Part shown: positions 35,501 through 44,156 of the stretch, piece after piece | Numbering within the stretch: position 1 is the first letter of the stretch | How the letters are laid out: each line of letters begins with the position of its first letter | Assembly: GCF_025989125.1 (NCBI RefSeq) | Contig: NZ_JAPDNR010000001.1 | Coordinates: 5,878,087-5,942,086, forward strand | Reading direction: 5' to 3' | Origin: Chitinophaga nivalis | Lineage (GTDB): Bacteria > Bacteroidota > Bacteroidia > Chitinophagales > Chitinophagaceae | Length of the DNA stretch: 64,000 bases | Program-made: the position numbers and the translations under genes | The notes under the pieces: model-generated | Database searches by the model: none | What the model saw: only the letters and a program-made list of their open reading frames with translations | What the model was told of the DNA's origin: nothing

Positions 35501-36415
35501 TTAAAACAACATCCGCCAAACCGGTTTTCTTTTAAACAGCTGCCGGCATTCCTGCAGGTATTCATCCATGATACGCGGTTTTCTGGCTATCAGGTAAGTA
35601 ACCGTATCCTCGTCTGGCTCCGGCATTTTAATGGCCAGGTCATCCAGTTCAACAATGTGCGTAGCCAGCCATTGGGGCAATCTGGCTCTGGTAGTTAATT
35701 GATGGAGTAACGCCTCCGGCGCAATGTCCACATATTCAATTTTGCGGCCGGTAACACGGGATAGCTTTGCTGCCATTTCAATGTTTGTGATGGCCTCCGG
35801 ACCAGCCAGTACCACTGACTGTTCCCTTAACACTTCCGGCGTTAATAAATAATTCACTGCTACGGTGGCTACATCCCGGCAATCAATGTAGTTCCGTGCC
35901 GCATCTCCCAAAGACCCGTAAATTTTACCGAAATGCCGGATCGTAAAGGTATTTCGTTCCCAATTCTGCATAAACGCATAGGGTCTTAAACAACAGAAGT
36001 CATCGCTGTTCTGTGAAAGATACGCCTCTATTTTACGATGCCATTGGCTAACCTCCACTTTGGCGGGTGCATGCACCACCGGTGCGGACAATTTCACTAT
36101 TCGTCTGACACCACAATATCTGGCGGCGTCAATGATATTCATTTCATATGCTACCTGGTTGGGGGATGTAGCTGTTAAAAGAAATACTGCATCTGCGCCC
36201 ATACAGGCAGCCTTTAATTGGTTGATCGCATTTAAATCGGCGCTTACATAAGTGATATCCAAGCTACGGCTGCCTATCTCTATGGGATAAGGACGCTCCG
36301 GATTTCTAAGCACCCCTCTTACCACACAGTCGTGATCCTGTAGTTGCCGCATGACCTCTTTCCCTACTGTTCCTGTACAGCCAAAAACAACGATAGTCGG
36401 TTTAATTTTTTTCAT
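35501..36415 (-). CDS. NmrA-like NAD(P)-binding protein (atypical SDR)
   Basis: 304 residues. The N-terminal Rossmann signature VVFGCTGTVGKEVMRQL (about 9-25) fits the GxxGxxG variant of NmrA/NAD(P)H-binding proteins. ADAVFLLTATSPNQ and GVRRIVKLSAP follow as in the family. There is no Tyr-x-x-x-Lys catalytic pair in the classical place, as is usual for NmrA-like members. They act as redox sensors or as reductases of small ligands. The start overlaps the end of the upstream membrane gene by 14 bases, so both are translated from one message. It is the last gene of the minus-strand series that may begin at the AraC gene. Confidence 0.87.
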   Translation of the reverse strand: MKKIKPTIVVFGCTGTVGKEVMRQLQDHDCVVRGVLRNPERPYPIEIGSRSLDITYVSADLNAINQLKAACMGADAVFLLTATSPNQVAYEMNIIDAARYCGVRRIVKLSAPVVHAPAKVEVSQWHRKIEAYLSQNSDDFCCLRPYAFMQNWERNTFTIRHFGKIYGSLGDAARNYIDCRDVATVAVNYLLTPEVLREQSVVLAGPEAITNIEMAAKLSRVTGRKIEYVDIAPEALLHQLTTRARLPQWLATHIVELDDLAIKMPEPDEDTVTYLIARKPRIMDEYLQECRQLFKRKPVWRMLF

Positions 36416-36809
36416 CTTTATTATTTTTCACTTGTTGACGAATCGTTACTATGGCTGCGCCCAGAAAAGCAGAGAAGATAATATTAAACCGTTCTGATGG
36501 CAGTTGAAGTAAGTAAGTACACAATAGCCCCATGCCCATCATTAACAGGATGATCAGTGAGGATCTTATCGACTGGTTTTGTACAAACAACCCTCTTGCA
36601 TCGCATTGCCAAAGCAGGATAAAACTACAAATGGTCGCTAACAGGGAAGACAATCCGATCGTTGTGTAGCTGGCCTGCATCAGTTCTTTTTTATGAAGAA
36701 AAAAACCGGACAGAAAAGACATACCTGTAGGAAATATATACGCAGGAACGGCCGCCGCTAACAAGGCACGCAGGCTGAAAGTAACAGGCTGATAATTATT
36801 ATTTTTCAT
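36402..36809 (-). CDS. Small four-helix membrane protein, unknown family
   Basis: 135 residues from the ATG at 36809 (MKNNNYQPVTF). An in-frame codon at 36866 was rejected since its extension is polar and Cys-rich. Four probable membrane helices: LRALLAAAVPAYIFPTGM, TIGLSSLLATICSFILLW, SLIILLMMGMGLLCTYLL and IIFSAFLGAAIVTI. The positively charged C-terminus is probably cytoplasmic. The family is not recognised. Overlap with the NmrA-like gene (14 bases) indicates coupled expression. Confidence 0.7.
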   Translation of the reverse strand: MKNNNYQPVTFSLRALLAAAVPAYIFPTGMSFLSGFFLHKKELMQASYTTIGLSSLLATICSFILLWQCDARGLFVQNQSIRSSLIILLMMGMGLLCTYLLQLPSERFNIIFSAFLGAAIVTIRQQVKNNKDEKN

Positions 36810-36869
36810 GAGAAGACGCAGGTGATAACATAACCGGCACTTTTCAGGCATGCCGGTTATGAACACGGT

Positions 36870-37283
36870 TTAATATAGTTTGATGGTTTGGGTTACCTGC
36901 TCCTTGTCTACTACGATGGCGCACTCACTAAATGTTGGTTTGGCTGTAGGCTGGAAGTTATTACCATATCCAACAGGTTCCTGCGGAATACCGAACCAAT
37001 CCTGTTTTAATTTTTTGTTGTCATCCAGGTCCTGAAAAACCGTCACCGCATACGTGCCTTTTTGCGGCAAATCAACTATAAATGTCAGGGTTGCGTTATC
37101 GGCCTTTTCTATTTTGCTGATAAAGCTTTTTTTCAGAAAATCTGTTTTTTTATCGTAGATGTTCAACACCACATTGCCTTTACCTGGTGCCACATTGGCT
37201 ACGCTAATGTGCAATTTTACCTGCTGCGCCTTCGCTAAAACAGATGCGCACACGACGAGGGTAGTCAGAATAATCGTTTTCAT
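36870..37283 (-). CDS. DUF2141 domain-containing exported protein
   Basis: 137 residues with a signal peptide (about 1-19, SVLAKAQ). The mature domain has the DUF2141 pattern: GNVVLNIYDKKTDFL, LPQKGTYAVTVFQDLDDNKKL, then FGIPQEPVGYGNN and KPTFSECAIVV. DUF2141 proteins are small periplasmic or surface beta-sandwich proteins of unknown role. It sits 30 bases after the outer-membrane protein gene and before the small membrane protein gene on the same strand. Confidence 0.9.
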   Translation of the reverse strand: MKTIILTTLVVCASVLAKAQQVKLHISVANVAPGKGNVVLNIYDKKTDFLKKSFISKIEKADNATLTFIVDLPQKGTYAVTVFQDLDDNKKLKQDWFGIPQEPVGYGNNFQPTAKPTFSECAIVVDKEQVTQTIKLY

Positions 37284-37313
37284 GTTTTCAGTTGTGTATT
37301 TAATAGACTTTAT

Positions 37314-38309
37314 TTATTTCCGGCCGATACGATACGTCAGCGCCGCCTTTCCGTAAGCCATGTTGGAAAAAGAGAAATCATTCACTGTTTTCTGGTTGGT
37401 ATCGAAAAGTTCATATTTATTGAAGAGTCCTACTCCTCCCTGCACCTGCAGCCAGACGCCGCCTATTAAACGACGCTGTACCTGCAAACCCGCATGAATC
37501 GTGGAGAATTGCGCGTAGTCCACTTCTTTTCCGTTTTCGCTCTGGTAGCTTTTCAGCTTAAACCGCGTCCAGTCTATGGAGCCAGCTATCCCTACCTGCG
37601 TATTGGCGTTTACGTTATAGAGTACATTCAACCGCGGCCAGTAAAACTGGGCCAGCCATTTTTTGTTTTTGCTGTGGTAATCAACGGAGATGCCTGGCGT
37701 GATCAAGGTTTCTCCGAAGGAATACATCGCGTGTACGCCGAAGCCGATTTCCAGATTCGATGCGGCGCCAAATTTTTTCGATACGCCGGCGATACCGTCT
37801 ATGATCAGGTCATTGAAGGAAACGCCCTGTTTCGCTTCTGCAGCCAGGGTGGGCATGGCAATCACCAGTACCGACCATTTTTTTGAAATGGGATGCCGGA
37901 CAATGATAATCGATTTTATTTCATGGATTCTTTCCAGCTGATGGGGATCATTATCGGTCTTGTGATCATAATTGAAATCCATCAGGCGATAGCTCAGGTT
38001 ACTGAAAATGCTGGTGCGTCCGATTTTAATGGGAGGCACGGGCAGCCAGGCATCGTAGGTGTTGAGCTGAAACTTATTCCCCGACAACGCGCTTCCCGCA
38101 GGCAGGTCATTAAATGTAGCTTTGCCATGGGCCGTGACGGCAATGCCGCCAATATCCTGAATAATCTGGCTATGGCTTTTGTTGGAAAAGAGGAGCGATA
38201 AAAAAGCAGCTACACAAAGGCAGGATGTCCTGGTGGTAGCTTTACGATAAGGACTAATGCGGAGTTTACTCCTGATATGGCCGGTTTTAGCAACTATGAC
38301 TGTTTTCAT
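37314..38309 (-). CDS. DUF6268-like outer-membrane beta-barrel protein
   Basis: 331 residues. A long basic n-region is followed by a signal peptide core (LCVAAFLSLLFSN, cleavage near SHSQ). The rest alternates aromatic and polar residues in strand-length segments (SIFSNLSYRLMDFNY, WSVLVIAMPTLAAE, NLEIGFGVHAMYSFG) and ends in YGKAALTYRIGRK, as expected for an outer-membrane barrel. The resemblance is to the DUF6268 family; the cargo is unknown. It lies 66 bases downstream of the AraC-type gene on the same strand, so that regulator may control it and the following genes. Confidence 0.75.
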   Translation of the reverse strand: MKTVIVAKTGHIRSKLRISPYRKATTRTSCLCVAAFLSLLFSNKSHSQIIQDIGGIAVTAHGKATFNDLPAGSALSGNKFQLNTYDAWLPVPPIKIGRTSIFSNLSYRLMDFNYDHKTDNDPHQLERIHEIKSIIIVRHPISKKWSVLVIAMPTLAAEAKQGVSFNDLIIDGIAGVSKKFGAASNLEIGFGVHAMYSFGETLITPGISVDYHSKNKKWLAQFYWPRLNVLYNVNANTQVGIAGSIDWTRFKLKSYQSENGKEVDYAQFSTIHAGLQVQRRLIGGVWLQVQGGVGLFNKYELFDTNQKTVNDFSFSNMAYGKAALTYRIGRK

Positions 38310-38375
38310 TTTCTTTGGATCTAATGATACAAAGGTGGCGTGAAAACAAGGATTGCTTTAAAACGAAACTATCCT

Positions 38376-39266
38376 TTATCCGGACAAATCCTGCATAAAT
38401 GCCAGCCGGTATTCAGAGGGGGTTACACCGGTTATCTTCTTAAAAAGCCGCCCGAAATAGCTGGGATCATCATAATTAAGCTCAAAGGCAATTTCTGAAA
38501 TGCCTTTGGTCAGGTCTTGTAACAGCAGCTGACTTTGCAGGATACATACTTTGTTGATCCATTCCTTTGGACTTTCGCCCATCGTTTCTTTGATACACCG
38601 GTGGAGATAATTTTCGGAAACGCATAGCTCACCGGCATAAAACAAGACCGTCTTCTCTGTCAGGTAGTGTTTATACACCAGTTCCTTAAACCGGAAAGTA
38701 ATTTCGGCACTTCGGCTGATGCCCTTATTCAGGTCATTACTAGCCGTAAAGATCTTCTGCAACGCCGCCTGCAACAACGAATAGCAGATACCCAGATTGG
38801 GCGCCGGATTATAGATTTCTACGCTCAACAGTTCAAACAACGCCGTCAGCCAGACACTATGCGCTTCGGATATAGGGATGACGGTATTGATCGAAAAGAG
38901 TTTCATCAGCTCCTGTTTGGATAATAACTGATGGAGTATTTTGTCTTCAAATAAAACAATATGCCCGGCCGCATCGGCGCTCACCTCTTTTAGGGAAGTA
39001 ACGTTTCCTTGCCTGACAAACAGAATTTCATTGGCTTTGATGGCTCTCACATCCGCATCCACCTGCTGTTTGGCGTTTCCTTTGGTAATATGTACAATGA
39101 AATTGTATTCCGGCCGGTGCAGCGGCGTAGGTACTTTAATGAACCCGGATGTTTTGCTGATATCATGAATCTGAACAGGCGTCTTCAGAATCGTAAAATC
39201 AGCCGACATTTCTGACATAAACCGTCCCCTGAAATCAGTGGCAGTGATGCGTTTTATTTTAGACAT
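38376..39266 (-). CDS. AraC family transcriptional regulator
   Basis: 296 residues. The N-terminal half is cupin-like, of the sensor type. The C-terminal ~100 residues carry two helix-turn-helix units: VLFYAGELCVSENYLHRCIKE, then ISEIAFELNYDDPSYFGRLFK followed by the conserved KKITGVTPSEYR. It probably regulates the downstream exported-protein genes (38309 down to 35501) or itself; the ligand is unknown. Met17 and Met20 are alternative starts, but the first ATG keeps a continuous N-terminal domain. Confidence 0.92.
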   Translation of the reverse strand: MSKIKRITATDFRGRFMSEMSADFTILKTPVQIHDISKTSGFIKVPTPLHRPEYNFIVHITKGNAKQQVDADVRAIKANEILFVRQGNVTSLKEVSADAAGHIVLFEDKILHQLLSKQELMKLFSINTVIPISEAHSVWLTALFELLSVEIYNPAPNLGICYSLLQAALQKIFTASNDLNKGISRSAEITFRFKELVYKHYLTEKTVLFYAGELCVSENYLHRCIKETMGESPKEWINKVCILQSQLLLQDLTKGISEIAFELNYDDPSYFGRLFKKITGVTPSEYRLAFMQDLSG

Positions 39267-39363
39267 CGTGTAAAGCTAAAAGTATAAATGTTGATAAGGG
39301 GTATAAACGCCCGTTAAAAAAACAAGCGCCCTGCTTCATCGACACCCAACTACCGGGTAACCC

Positions 39364-40278
39364 CTATTTCTCCGTTGTTATTTCCCATTTTTCCTGGAGT
39401 AACTGTTCCAATTGCCCGATTTCCTGCTGGTACATGGTCTTCTTCCGCGTGCCGAAATACAGCGTATTCTCCAGCGGGTGGGTACCTTCCCAGGCTATCT
39501 TTATTTTTCCTGAAGCAATGGCTTCTGAACAAAGAAAATCCGGCACCACCGAAAATCCGTTACCATCACTCAAACAACGGATAATGGAGCTGATATTGGG
39601 CACAATAAAATTCGGACTGAAATCCGGATGTTCGCCAAAATGCCTTACCCAGAAATTTTTCAGGTGCTCCATGTCTGCCGCCGTACTATACCAGAGCTGC
39701 TGCTTCAACAAGCTGGTGGCTTCTTTCGTTTTGCCCTGCGCAAACAAATCTTCCAGTTCAGCTGTTTCGGTTTTGTTGCCTGCTATCAATACAATCTTCT
39801 CTTTGGAGAATGGCAGGTATTGCAGATTCTGTTGTTGTCCTTTTTGTGGCGTAATGATCAGGTCCAGCAGGCCATTATCCAGATCCTGCTGCATCTGCGG
39901 ATATTCTCCGAATTTGATGATCAGGTTAAAGGGCAGATTTGCAATATGTTCTTCCAGTGTGTATTGAAACGTTTCAAAACACATCCCCACACTAATCGTT
40001 GCCCGCTCTTCTTTCGAGCGTTTGTGAAAGTGCTCTTCTCCTGTTTCCAGTTTTTTCAGGGGGTCCAGTATGTAGTTGTACAGGATCTTTCCTTTTTCTG
40101 TAGGCACCATCTTTCTGGCAGACCGGTCAAACAGTTTATATCCGGTAAAGGCTTCCAGCGAGTTTAAATGAAGGCTTACCCCTGGCTGGGAAACAGATAA
40201 TTCCTGCGCGGCAGCAGAGAGTGTTCCGGCTTCATATATGGCTTTAAACGTTCGCAACCATTCGAGATTCCATGGCAT
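39364..40278 (-). CDS. LysR family transcriptional regulator
   Basis: 304 residues from the ATG at 40278 (MPWNLEWLRTFKAIYEAG). Ten more in-frame residues upstream were rejected as lying before the standard LysR start. The winged HTH has LSAAAQELSVSQPGVSLHL near residues 22-42; a periplasmic-binding-like effector domain fills about 90-295. It diverges from an mdaB-type quinone reductase gene across a 97-base gap holding a paired 9-bp inverted repeat. It is therefore the likely regulator of the reductase, aldo-keto reductase and cyclase genes. Confidence 0.93.
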   Translation of the reverse strand: MPWNLEWLRTFKAIYEAGTLSAAAQELSVSQPGVSLHLNSLEAFTGYKLFDRSARKMVPTEKGKILYNYILDPLKKLETGEEHFHKRSKEERATISVGMCFETFQYTLEEHIANLPFNLIIKFGEYPQMQQDLDNGLLDLIITPQKGQQQNLQYLPFSKEKIVLIAGNKTETAELEDLFAQGKTKEATSLLKQQLWYSTAADMEHLKNFWVRHFGEHPDFSPNFIVPNISSIIRCLSDGNGFSVVPDFLCSEAIASGKIKIAWEGTHPLENTLYFGTRKKTMYQQEIGQLEQLLQEKWEITTEK

Positions 40279-40299
40279 AACTATAATTTTTATGATACA

Positions 40300-40355
40300 A
40301 TACTGCAATTTAAGTTATTTGTGTGATATATAAAAGTGATAGAAATTTGCAGTAT
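40300..40355. promoter_or_regulatory. Paired half-sites in the LysR-mdaB divergent promoter
   Basis: ATACTGCAA at 40300-40308 and its exact inverse TTGCAGTAT at 40347-40355 flank the centre of the divergent gap, 38 bases apart. LysR-type regulators bind paired dyad sites in this position. The right copy ends 21 bases before the mdaB start codon. Confidence 0.5.
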
Positions 40356-40375
40356 CAATAATTAAAATTATAGAA

Positions 40376-40987
40376 ATGAAGATATTCATTATCAATGCAG
40401 GACAAGTCTTTGCGCACTCCGGTGGCAGGTTTAACAGCTTGCTAACGAGCTGGACAACCGCACACCTGGCCCAAAACGGGTTCGAGTATCGGGTGGTCAA
40501 TATCAATGAGGATTTTGATGCCATGGCCGAAGTGGAAAACTTCAAATGGGCTGACCTCGTTATCTACCACACCCCCATCTGGTGGTTTCAGGTACCCAAT
40601 CGTTTAAAAAAATATGCAGACGAAGTATTCACGGCCGGTCATCAGAATGGGATGTACGCCAGCGACGGCAGAAGCCGGAAAAACCCGGCTATTAATTATG
40701 GTACCGGCGGACTATTGCAGGGCACCAAATATATGGTCACCACTACCTGGAATGCCCCCGAGACCGCCTTTACGCTGCCGGGTGAATTTTTCGATCAAAG
40801 ATCCGTGGATGACGGCGTATTGTTCGGCTTTCATAAGATGAACCAGTTCGTAGGCATGGACCGCATTACCGGCTTCCATTTTCATGACCTGGAAAAAAAC
40901 GCCCCCCCGGAACGGATCAATCACTATCATCAGGACTACCTCCGACACCTGGAACAGGTACTGCAGGAAGAAAAACAATTATCCTGA
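40376..40987 (+). CDS. mdaB: NAD(P)H-dependent oxidoreductase, MdaB-type flavodoxin-fold quinone reductase
   Basis: 203 residues with the flavodoxin-like fold of MdaB/KefF-type quinone reductases. It begins MKIFIINAGQVFAHSGGRFN, followed by WADLVIYHTPIWWFQVPNRLKKYADEVF, the family's flavin-contact loop. YGTGGLLQGTKYMVTTTWNAP and a C-terminal FHFHDL...Y complete the match. Such enzymes reduce quinones by two electrons with FAD and NAD(P)H in the cytoplasm, avoiding semiquinone radicals. The gene diverges from a LysR regulator and leads a cluster with aldo-keto reductase and cyclase genes, so it is probably induced by electrophile or quinone stress. Confidence 0.9.
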   Translation: MKIFIINAGQVFAHSGGRFNSLLTSWTTAHLAQNGFEYRVVNINEDFDAMAEVENFKWADLVIYHTPIWWFQVPNRLKKYADEVFTAGHQNGMYASDGRSRKNPAINYGTGGLLQGTKYMVTTTWNAPETAFTLPGEFFDQRSVDDGVLFGFHKMNQFVGMDRITGFHFHDLEKNAPPERINHYHQDYLRHLEQVLQEEKQLS

Positions 40988-41014
40988 TTATCATCTCACG
41001 AAAAAATATAAAAA

Positions 41015-42016
41015 ATGGAATACAGAAAATTAGGGAATACCAACCTGGAATTATCCGCTATTACTTATGGCGCCTTCGCTATCGGCGGTAACATGTGGGG
41101 CGGTAACGAGCAAAAAGACTCTATCGCATCAGTAAAAGCCTCCATCGACAATGGCGTAACCACCCTGGATACGGCGCCGTTCTACGGTTTCGGACTCAGT
41201 GAAGCCATGATTGGTGAGGCTATCAAAACATATGACAGGACTAAGATTCAGCTGCTCACCAAATTCGGCCTCGTATGGGATGGCAGTAACCAGGGGAAAG
41301 GTGAATTTTTCTTTGATGCAGAAGAAGACGGCAAAAAAATACCGGTTTATAAATATGCCTCCAAAGCCAGCATCGTGAAGGAAGTGGAAGAAAGTCTCCA
41401 ACGTCTGCAGACAGACTACATTGACCTGTTGCAGATCCACTGGCCGGACAGTACCACCCCCATTGCAGACACCATGGAAGCGCTGGAACAGCTGATACAG
41501 CAAGGAAAAATCCGCGCAGCAGGAGTGAGTAACTACAGCGTTGACCAACTGACAACCGTCCGGAACACCGTAAACATTGCCAGCAACCAAATGGGTTATA
41601 GTATGCTGAACCGGGATATTGAAAAAGACCTGGTGCCTTACGCCCTGAAAAATGACGTGGGTATCATCGTGTATAGCCCAATGGAAAGGGGATTACTGAC
41701 CGGTAAATACTTCAAAGATGATAAACTGAAAGCGAACGATCATAGAAATGGATACTTCCAGCAGTTTGATTTAACGAAGGTGAAAACATTCCTGGATACC
41801 ATTGCCCCGATAGCGGCAGCCAAAAATGCCACCTTATCTCAGCTGGTATTACGCTGGACCAGCCTGCAACCGGCTATTACTGTAGTACTGGCAGGTGCCA
41901 GAAACGCCGCACAGGCGATCGACAATGCGAAAGCCATGGATATTCAGCTCACCACAGAAGAAATGAGCTTTATCAATAACGCACTTACAAAAATTCAGGA
42001 AAATGAAAATCAATAA
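41015..42016 (+). CDS. Aldo/keto reductase
   Basis: 333 residues forming a TIM-barrel aldo-keto reductase. The catalytic tetrad is present: Asp and Tyr in TLDTAPFYGFG, Lys in IQLLTKFG and His in IDLLQIHWPDS. The NADPH-binding C-terminal region has VVLAGARNAAQAIDNAKAM. The family reduces aldehydes and ketones in the cytosol; the substrate cannot be read from sequence. It lies 27 bases after mdaB, and its end overlaps the start of the cyclase gene by 14 bases, so all three are one transcription unit. Confidence 0.94.
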   Translation: MEYRKLGNTNLELSAITYGAFAIGGNMWGGNEQKDSIASVKASIDNGVTTLDTAPFYGFGLSEAMIGEAIKTYDRTKIQLLTKFGLVWDGSNQGKGEFFFDAEEDGKKIPVYKYASKASIVKEVEESLQRLQTDYIDLLQIHWPDSTTPIADTMEALEQLIQQGKIRAAGVSNYSVDQLTTVRNTVNIASNQMGYSMLNRDIEKDLVPYALKNDVGIIVYSPMERGLLTGKYFKDDKLKANDHRNGYFQQFDLTKVKTFLDTIAPIAAAKNATLSQLVLRWTSLQPAITVVLAGARNAAQAIDNAKAMDIQLTTEEMSFINNALTKIQENENQ

Positions 42017-42971
42017 CCTCCTGTTATCAGGTGTGCTGCTATTGGGCGCTGTTCACGCAGCGGCCCAGCAGCCAGCCACCCTTATAGATCCTGTAGACAC
42101 CACCTGGTACAACGCTCCCTATGGGAAAGGTGACGAAATTGGTGCCGCTAATTTAATCACCCCCGAACTGGTCTTACAATCTGTTAAACTCGTCAAAAAG
42201 GGGAAAACACTACCGCTGGCGGTGCCCATGGATAAAAACCTGCCGGCCTTCCGCCACCGCAGCTTTCACCTCTATAATATTCAGCCCGGAGAACAAGGTG
42301 GAAAAACACTGGGCCCTAATCAATTCAGCTTTAATGATGAACTGGTCAATGGCTGGACTGGCGTAGGTACCCAGCTCAATGGCATCGGTCATATCGGTAT
42401 CGGCAATGTTTATTATAACGGCAACAAAGCGGTGGATTTTGTAACCGTGGAAGGCGTAAAAAAACTGGGCATCGAAAAAGTACCGCCCATCGTTACCCGT
42501 GCAGTATTACTGGATATGACCACCTATTATAAAAAAGACATCGTGCCAGGCGGAACGGAATTTACCGTCGCCGATATACAGGCGGTGCTGAAAAAAGAAG
42601 GCATCACCATCAAAAAGGGCGACGTGATATTATTTAACACCGGCTGGCTGGAATTAATCGGAAAAGACAACCGCCGATTCCTGGAAACAGAACCCGGCAT
42701 AGGCATGGAAGCCGCACAATGGCTGGCCGCACAAGGTATTGTGGCCTTTGGTGGCGACACCTGGGCATCAGAAGTATATCCTAATCCGAAAAGCCAGGAA
42801 GAGTTTCCCATCAACCAGTTTTTACTGGCGAAGAAAGGTATTTACAACCTGGAATTAATTGATACCAGGCCGTTAGTGAAGGAGAAAGTATGGGAGTTTC
42901 TGTTTGTGCTGGGACAACCCTTATACGTTGGTTCCACACAGGTGAATGTTAATCCTGTTGCGATCTACTAA
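42003..42971 (+). CDS. Cyclase family protein (kynurenine-formamidase-like fold), exported
   Basis: 322 residues with a signal peptide (about 1-22, AVHAAAQ). The body matches cyclase/KynB-like hydrolases: GDEIGAANLITPELVLQ, IVTRAVLLDMTTYY, IKKGDVILFNTGW and FGGDTWASEVYP. The metal-binding signature normally reads HxGTHxDxxxH. Here the corresponding stretch is GVGTQLNGIGHIGIG, with Gln and Asn at two ligand positions. Relatives with Gln in the first of these exist; Asn for Asp is less usual, so the metal site may differ. Its start lies inside the end of the aldo-keto reductase gene, and a strong terminator follows. Confidence 0.85.
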   Translation: MKINNLLLSGVLLLGAVHAAAQQPATLIDPVDTTWYNAPYGKGDEIGAANLITPELVLQSVKLVKKGKTLPLAVPMDKNLPAFRHRSFHLYNIQPGEQGGKTLGPNQFSFNDELVNGWTGVGTQLNGIGHIGIGNVYYNGNKAVDFVTVEGVKKLGIEKVPPIVTRAVLLDMTTYYKKDIVPGGTEFTVADIQAVLKKEGITIKKGDVILFNTGWLELIGKDNRRFLETEPGIGMEAAQWLAAQGIVAFGGDTWASEVYPNPKSQEEFPINQFLLAKKGIYNLELIDTRPLVKEKVWEFLFVLGQPLYVGSTQVNVNPVAIY

Positions 42972-42995
42972 TTGTATAAAAATAAATACCGGAGA

Positions 42996-43030
42996 AAAAA
43001 GGTTGGAAGAAAATGTCTTCCAACCTTTTT
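42996..43030 (+). terminator. Terminator of the mdaB-AKR-cyclase operon
   Basis: A perfect 15-bp stem (42996-43010 with 43016-43030), core GGTTGGAAGA / TCTTCCAACC, loop AAATG, ending in TTTTT. It lies 24 bases after the cyclase stop. Confidence 0.9.
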
Positions 43031-43109
43031 ATGTTTCATACGCTCTCTCCCCTGCTCCTATCACAGGTTACCCACTATCAGGATTTCCTCATCATCTATT
43101 TTCTTTGCT

Positions 43110-43117
43110 TATTTTTG
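43110..43117 (+). promoter_or_regulatory. Candidate -7 box for the Crp-like gene
   Basis: TATTTTTG matches TAnnTTTG and lies only 5 bases before the ATG at 43123. If used, transcription would start at or very near the start codon, giving a leaderless message. No convincing -33 element is seen, so this is tentative. Confidence 0.3.
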
Positions 43118-43122
43118 CGGCC

Positions 43123-43719
43123 ATGTCAGTTCCGTTATACGATCCTTCCCTGAATGATTTTTTTGATATCATCAAAACATTCATCACCCTTTCTGCCGAC
43201 AGCAAACTTACGATGGCCAACATCCTTGAAAAAAAAGAGCTGCCCAAGGGGCATCACCTGGTCAGCGCCGGATCTGTATGCCGCCATGTATATTTCATAG
43301 AAAAAGGACTGACCCGGACCTACTACCTGAAAGATGGAAAAGATGTCACCGACTGGATCAGTGTAGAAAAAACCATGGCTACTTCCATCGTCAGCTTTAT
43401 CACCGGCATGCCGGATATCCGCAGCATAGAACTGCTGGAACCAACGACACTATGGGCTATCAGCCATGATGATCTGCAAAAGCTGTACGATGAAAACCAC
43501 GAAATAGAACGTTTCGGGCGGATACTCGTCAGCTACGGACTGGTACAAATGCAGCAACGCTTTGATGACCTTCACTTTGCCACCGCCCGGGAACGTTACC
43601 GGAAACTCATGCAACAGCACCCTACGATTGTACAGCGGGTGCCCCTGGCAATGGTAGCTTCCTACCTGGGCATCACCCCAGAAACGTTGAGCCGTATCCG
43701 TGCCGATTATACTAATTGA
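43123..43719 (+). CDS. Crp/Fnr family transcriptional regulator
   Basis: 198 residues from the ATG at 43123. In-frame codons back to 42946 run through the preceding terminator and cannot be real. The N-terminal cyclic-nucleotide-binding-like fold has LPKGHHLVSAGSVCRHVYFIEKG. The C-terminal HTH is short and typical of Bacteroidota members: VPLAMVASYLGITPETLSRIR. No cysteine cluster for an iron-sulfur site is seen. It lies 3 bases before the first possible start of the DoxX-like gene. Confidence 0.92.
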   Translation: MSVPLYDPSLNDFFDIIKTFITLSADSKLTMANILEKKELPKGHHLVSAGSVCRHVYFIEKGLTRTYYLKDGKDVTDWISVEKTMATSIVSFITGMPDIRSIELLEPTTLWAISHDDLQKLYDENHEIERFGRILVSYGLVQMQQRFDDLHFATARERYRKLMQQHPTIVQRVPLAMVASYLGITPETLSRIRADYTN

Positions 43720-43779
43720 TAAATGTCAAGGGAAAAAATGCGTAGGGCGTCCATCTTTGTCGTACAAAACAACAAGGTT

Positions 43780-44154
43780 ATGCACACACTTTTATGGATC
43801 CTGCAGGGCTTACTGGCCGCTATCTTTGGTTATTCCGGCATTATGAAATCTTCCCAGAAAAGAGATAAACTGGTACAGGTAGGTCAAACGGGCGTCGCCA
43901 ACTTATCCTATCCACTGATCCGGTTTATCGGTATCACTGAAATATTAGGCGCCATCGGCATCATAGTTCCCCAGGCGACGGGTATACTGCCGCATCTCAC
44001 CGCTGTTTCCGCGCTGGGTTTTGCCGTAATCATGCTCCTCGCTGCGCCCATACACTACAAACGCCACGAACCTGCAGCTACGGCTTTTAATATATTCTTA
44101 CTGCTGGTATCCTTTGCTGTAGCCATACTGCGGTATCCGGGAGGTCTACGATAG
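43780..44154 (+). CDS. DoxX family membrane protein
   Basis: 124 residues from the ATG at 43780 (MHTLLWILQGLLAAIFGYSG). An ATG at 43723 is possible and would add 19 polar residues. Four membrane helices with SGIMKSSQKRDKL in the first loop, ILGAIGIIVPQATGILP and MLLAAPIHYKRHEP fit the DoxX-like family of small integral membrane proteins. It follows the Crp-like gene closely, so co-expression is likely. It is convergent with the HxlR gene, two bases apart. Confidence 0.87.
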   Translation: MHTLLWILQGLLAAIFGYSGIMKSSQKRDKLVQVGQTGVANLSYPLIRFIGITEILGAIGIIVPQATGILPHLTAVSALGFAVIMLLAAPIHYKRHEPAATAFNIFLLLVSFAVAILRYPGGLR

Positions 44155-44156
44155 TA

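Noticed and set aside
35162..35565. Overlapping open frames of 104 (plus) and 111 (minus) codons in the gap before the NmrA-like gene
   Set aside because: Both are Cys/Arg-rich without family features and overlap each other; at most the minus strand holds traces of a decayed membrane protein.
42946..43122. Extended N-terminus of the Crp/Fnr regulator
   Set aside because: It would read through a perfect 15-bp terminator hairpin and the end of the cyclase gene.
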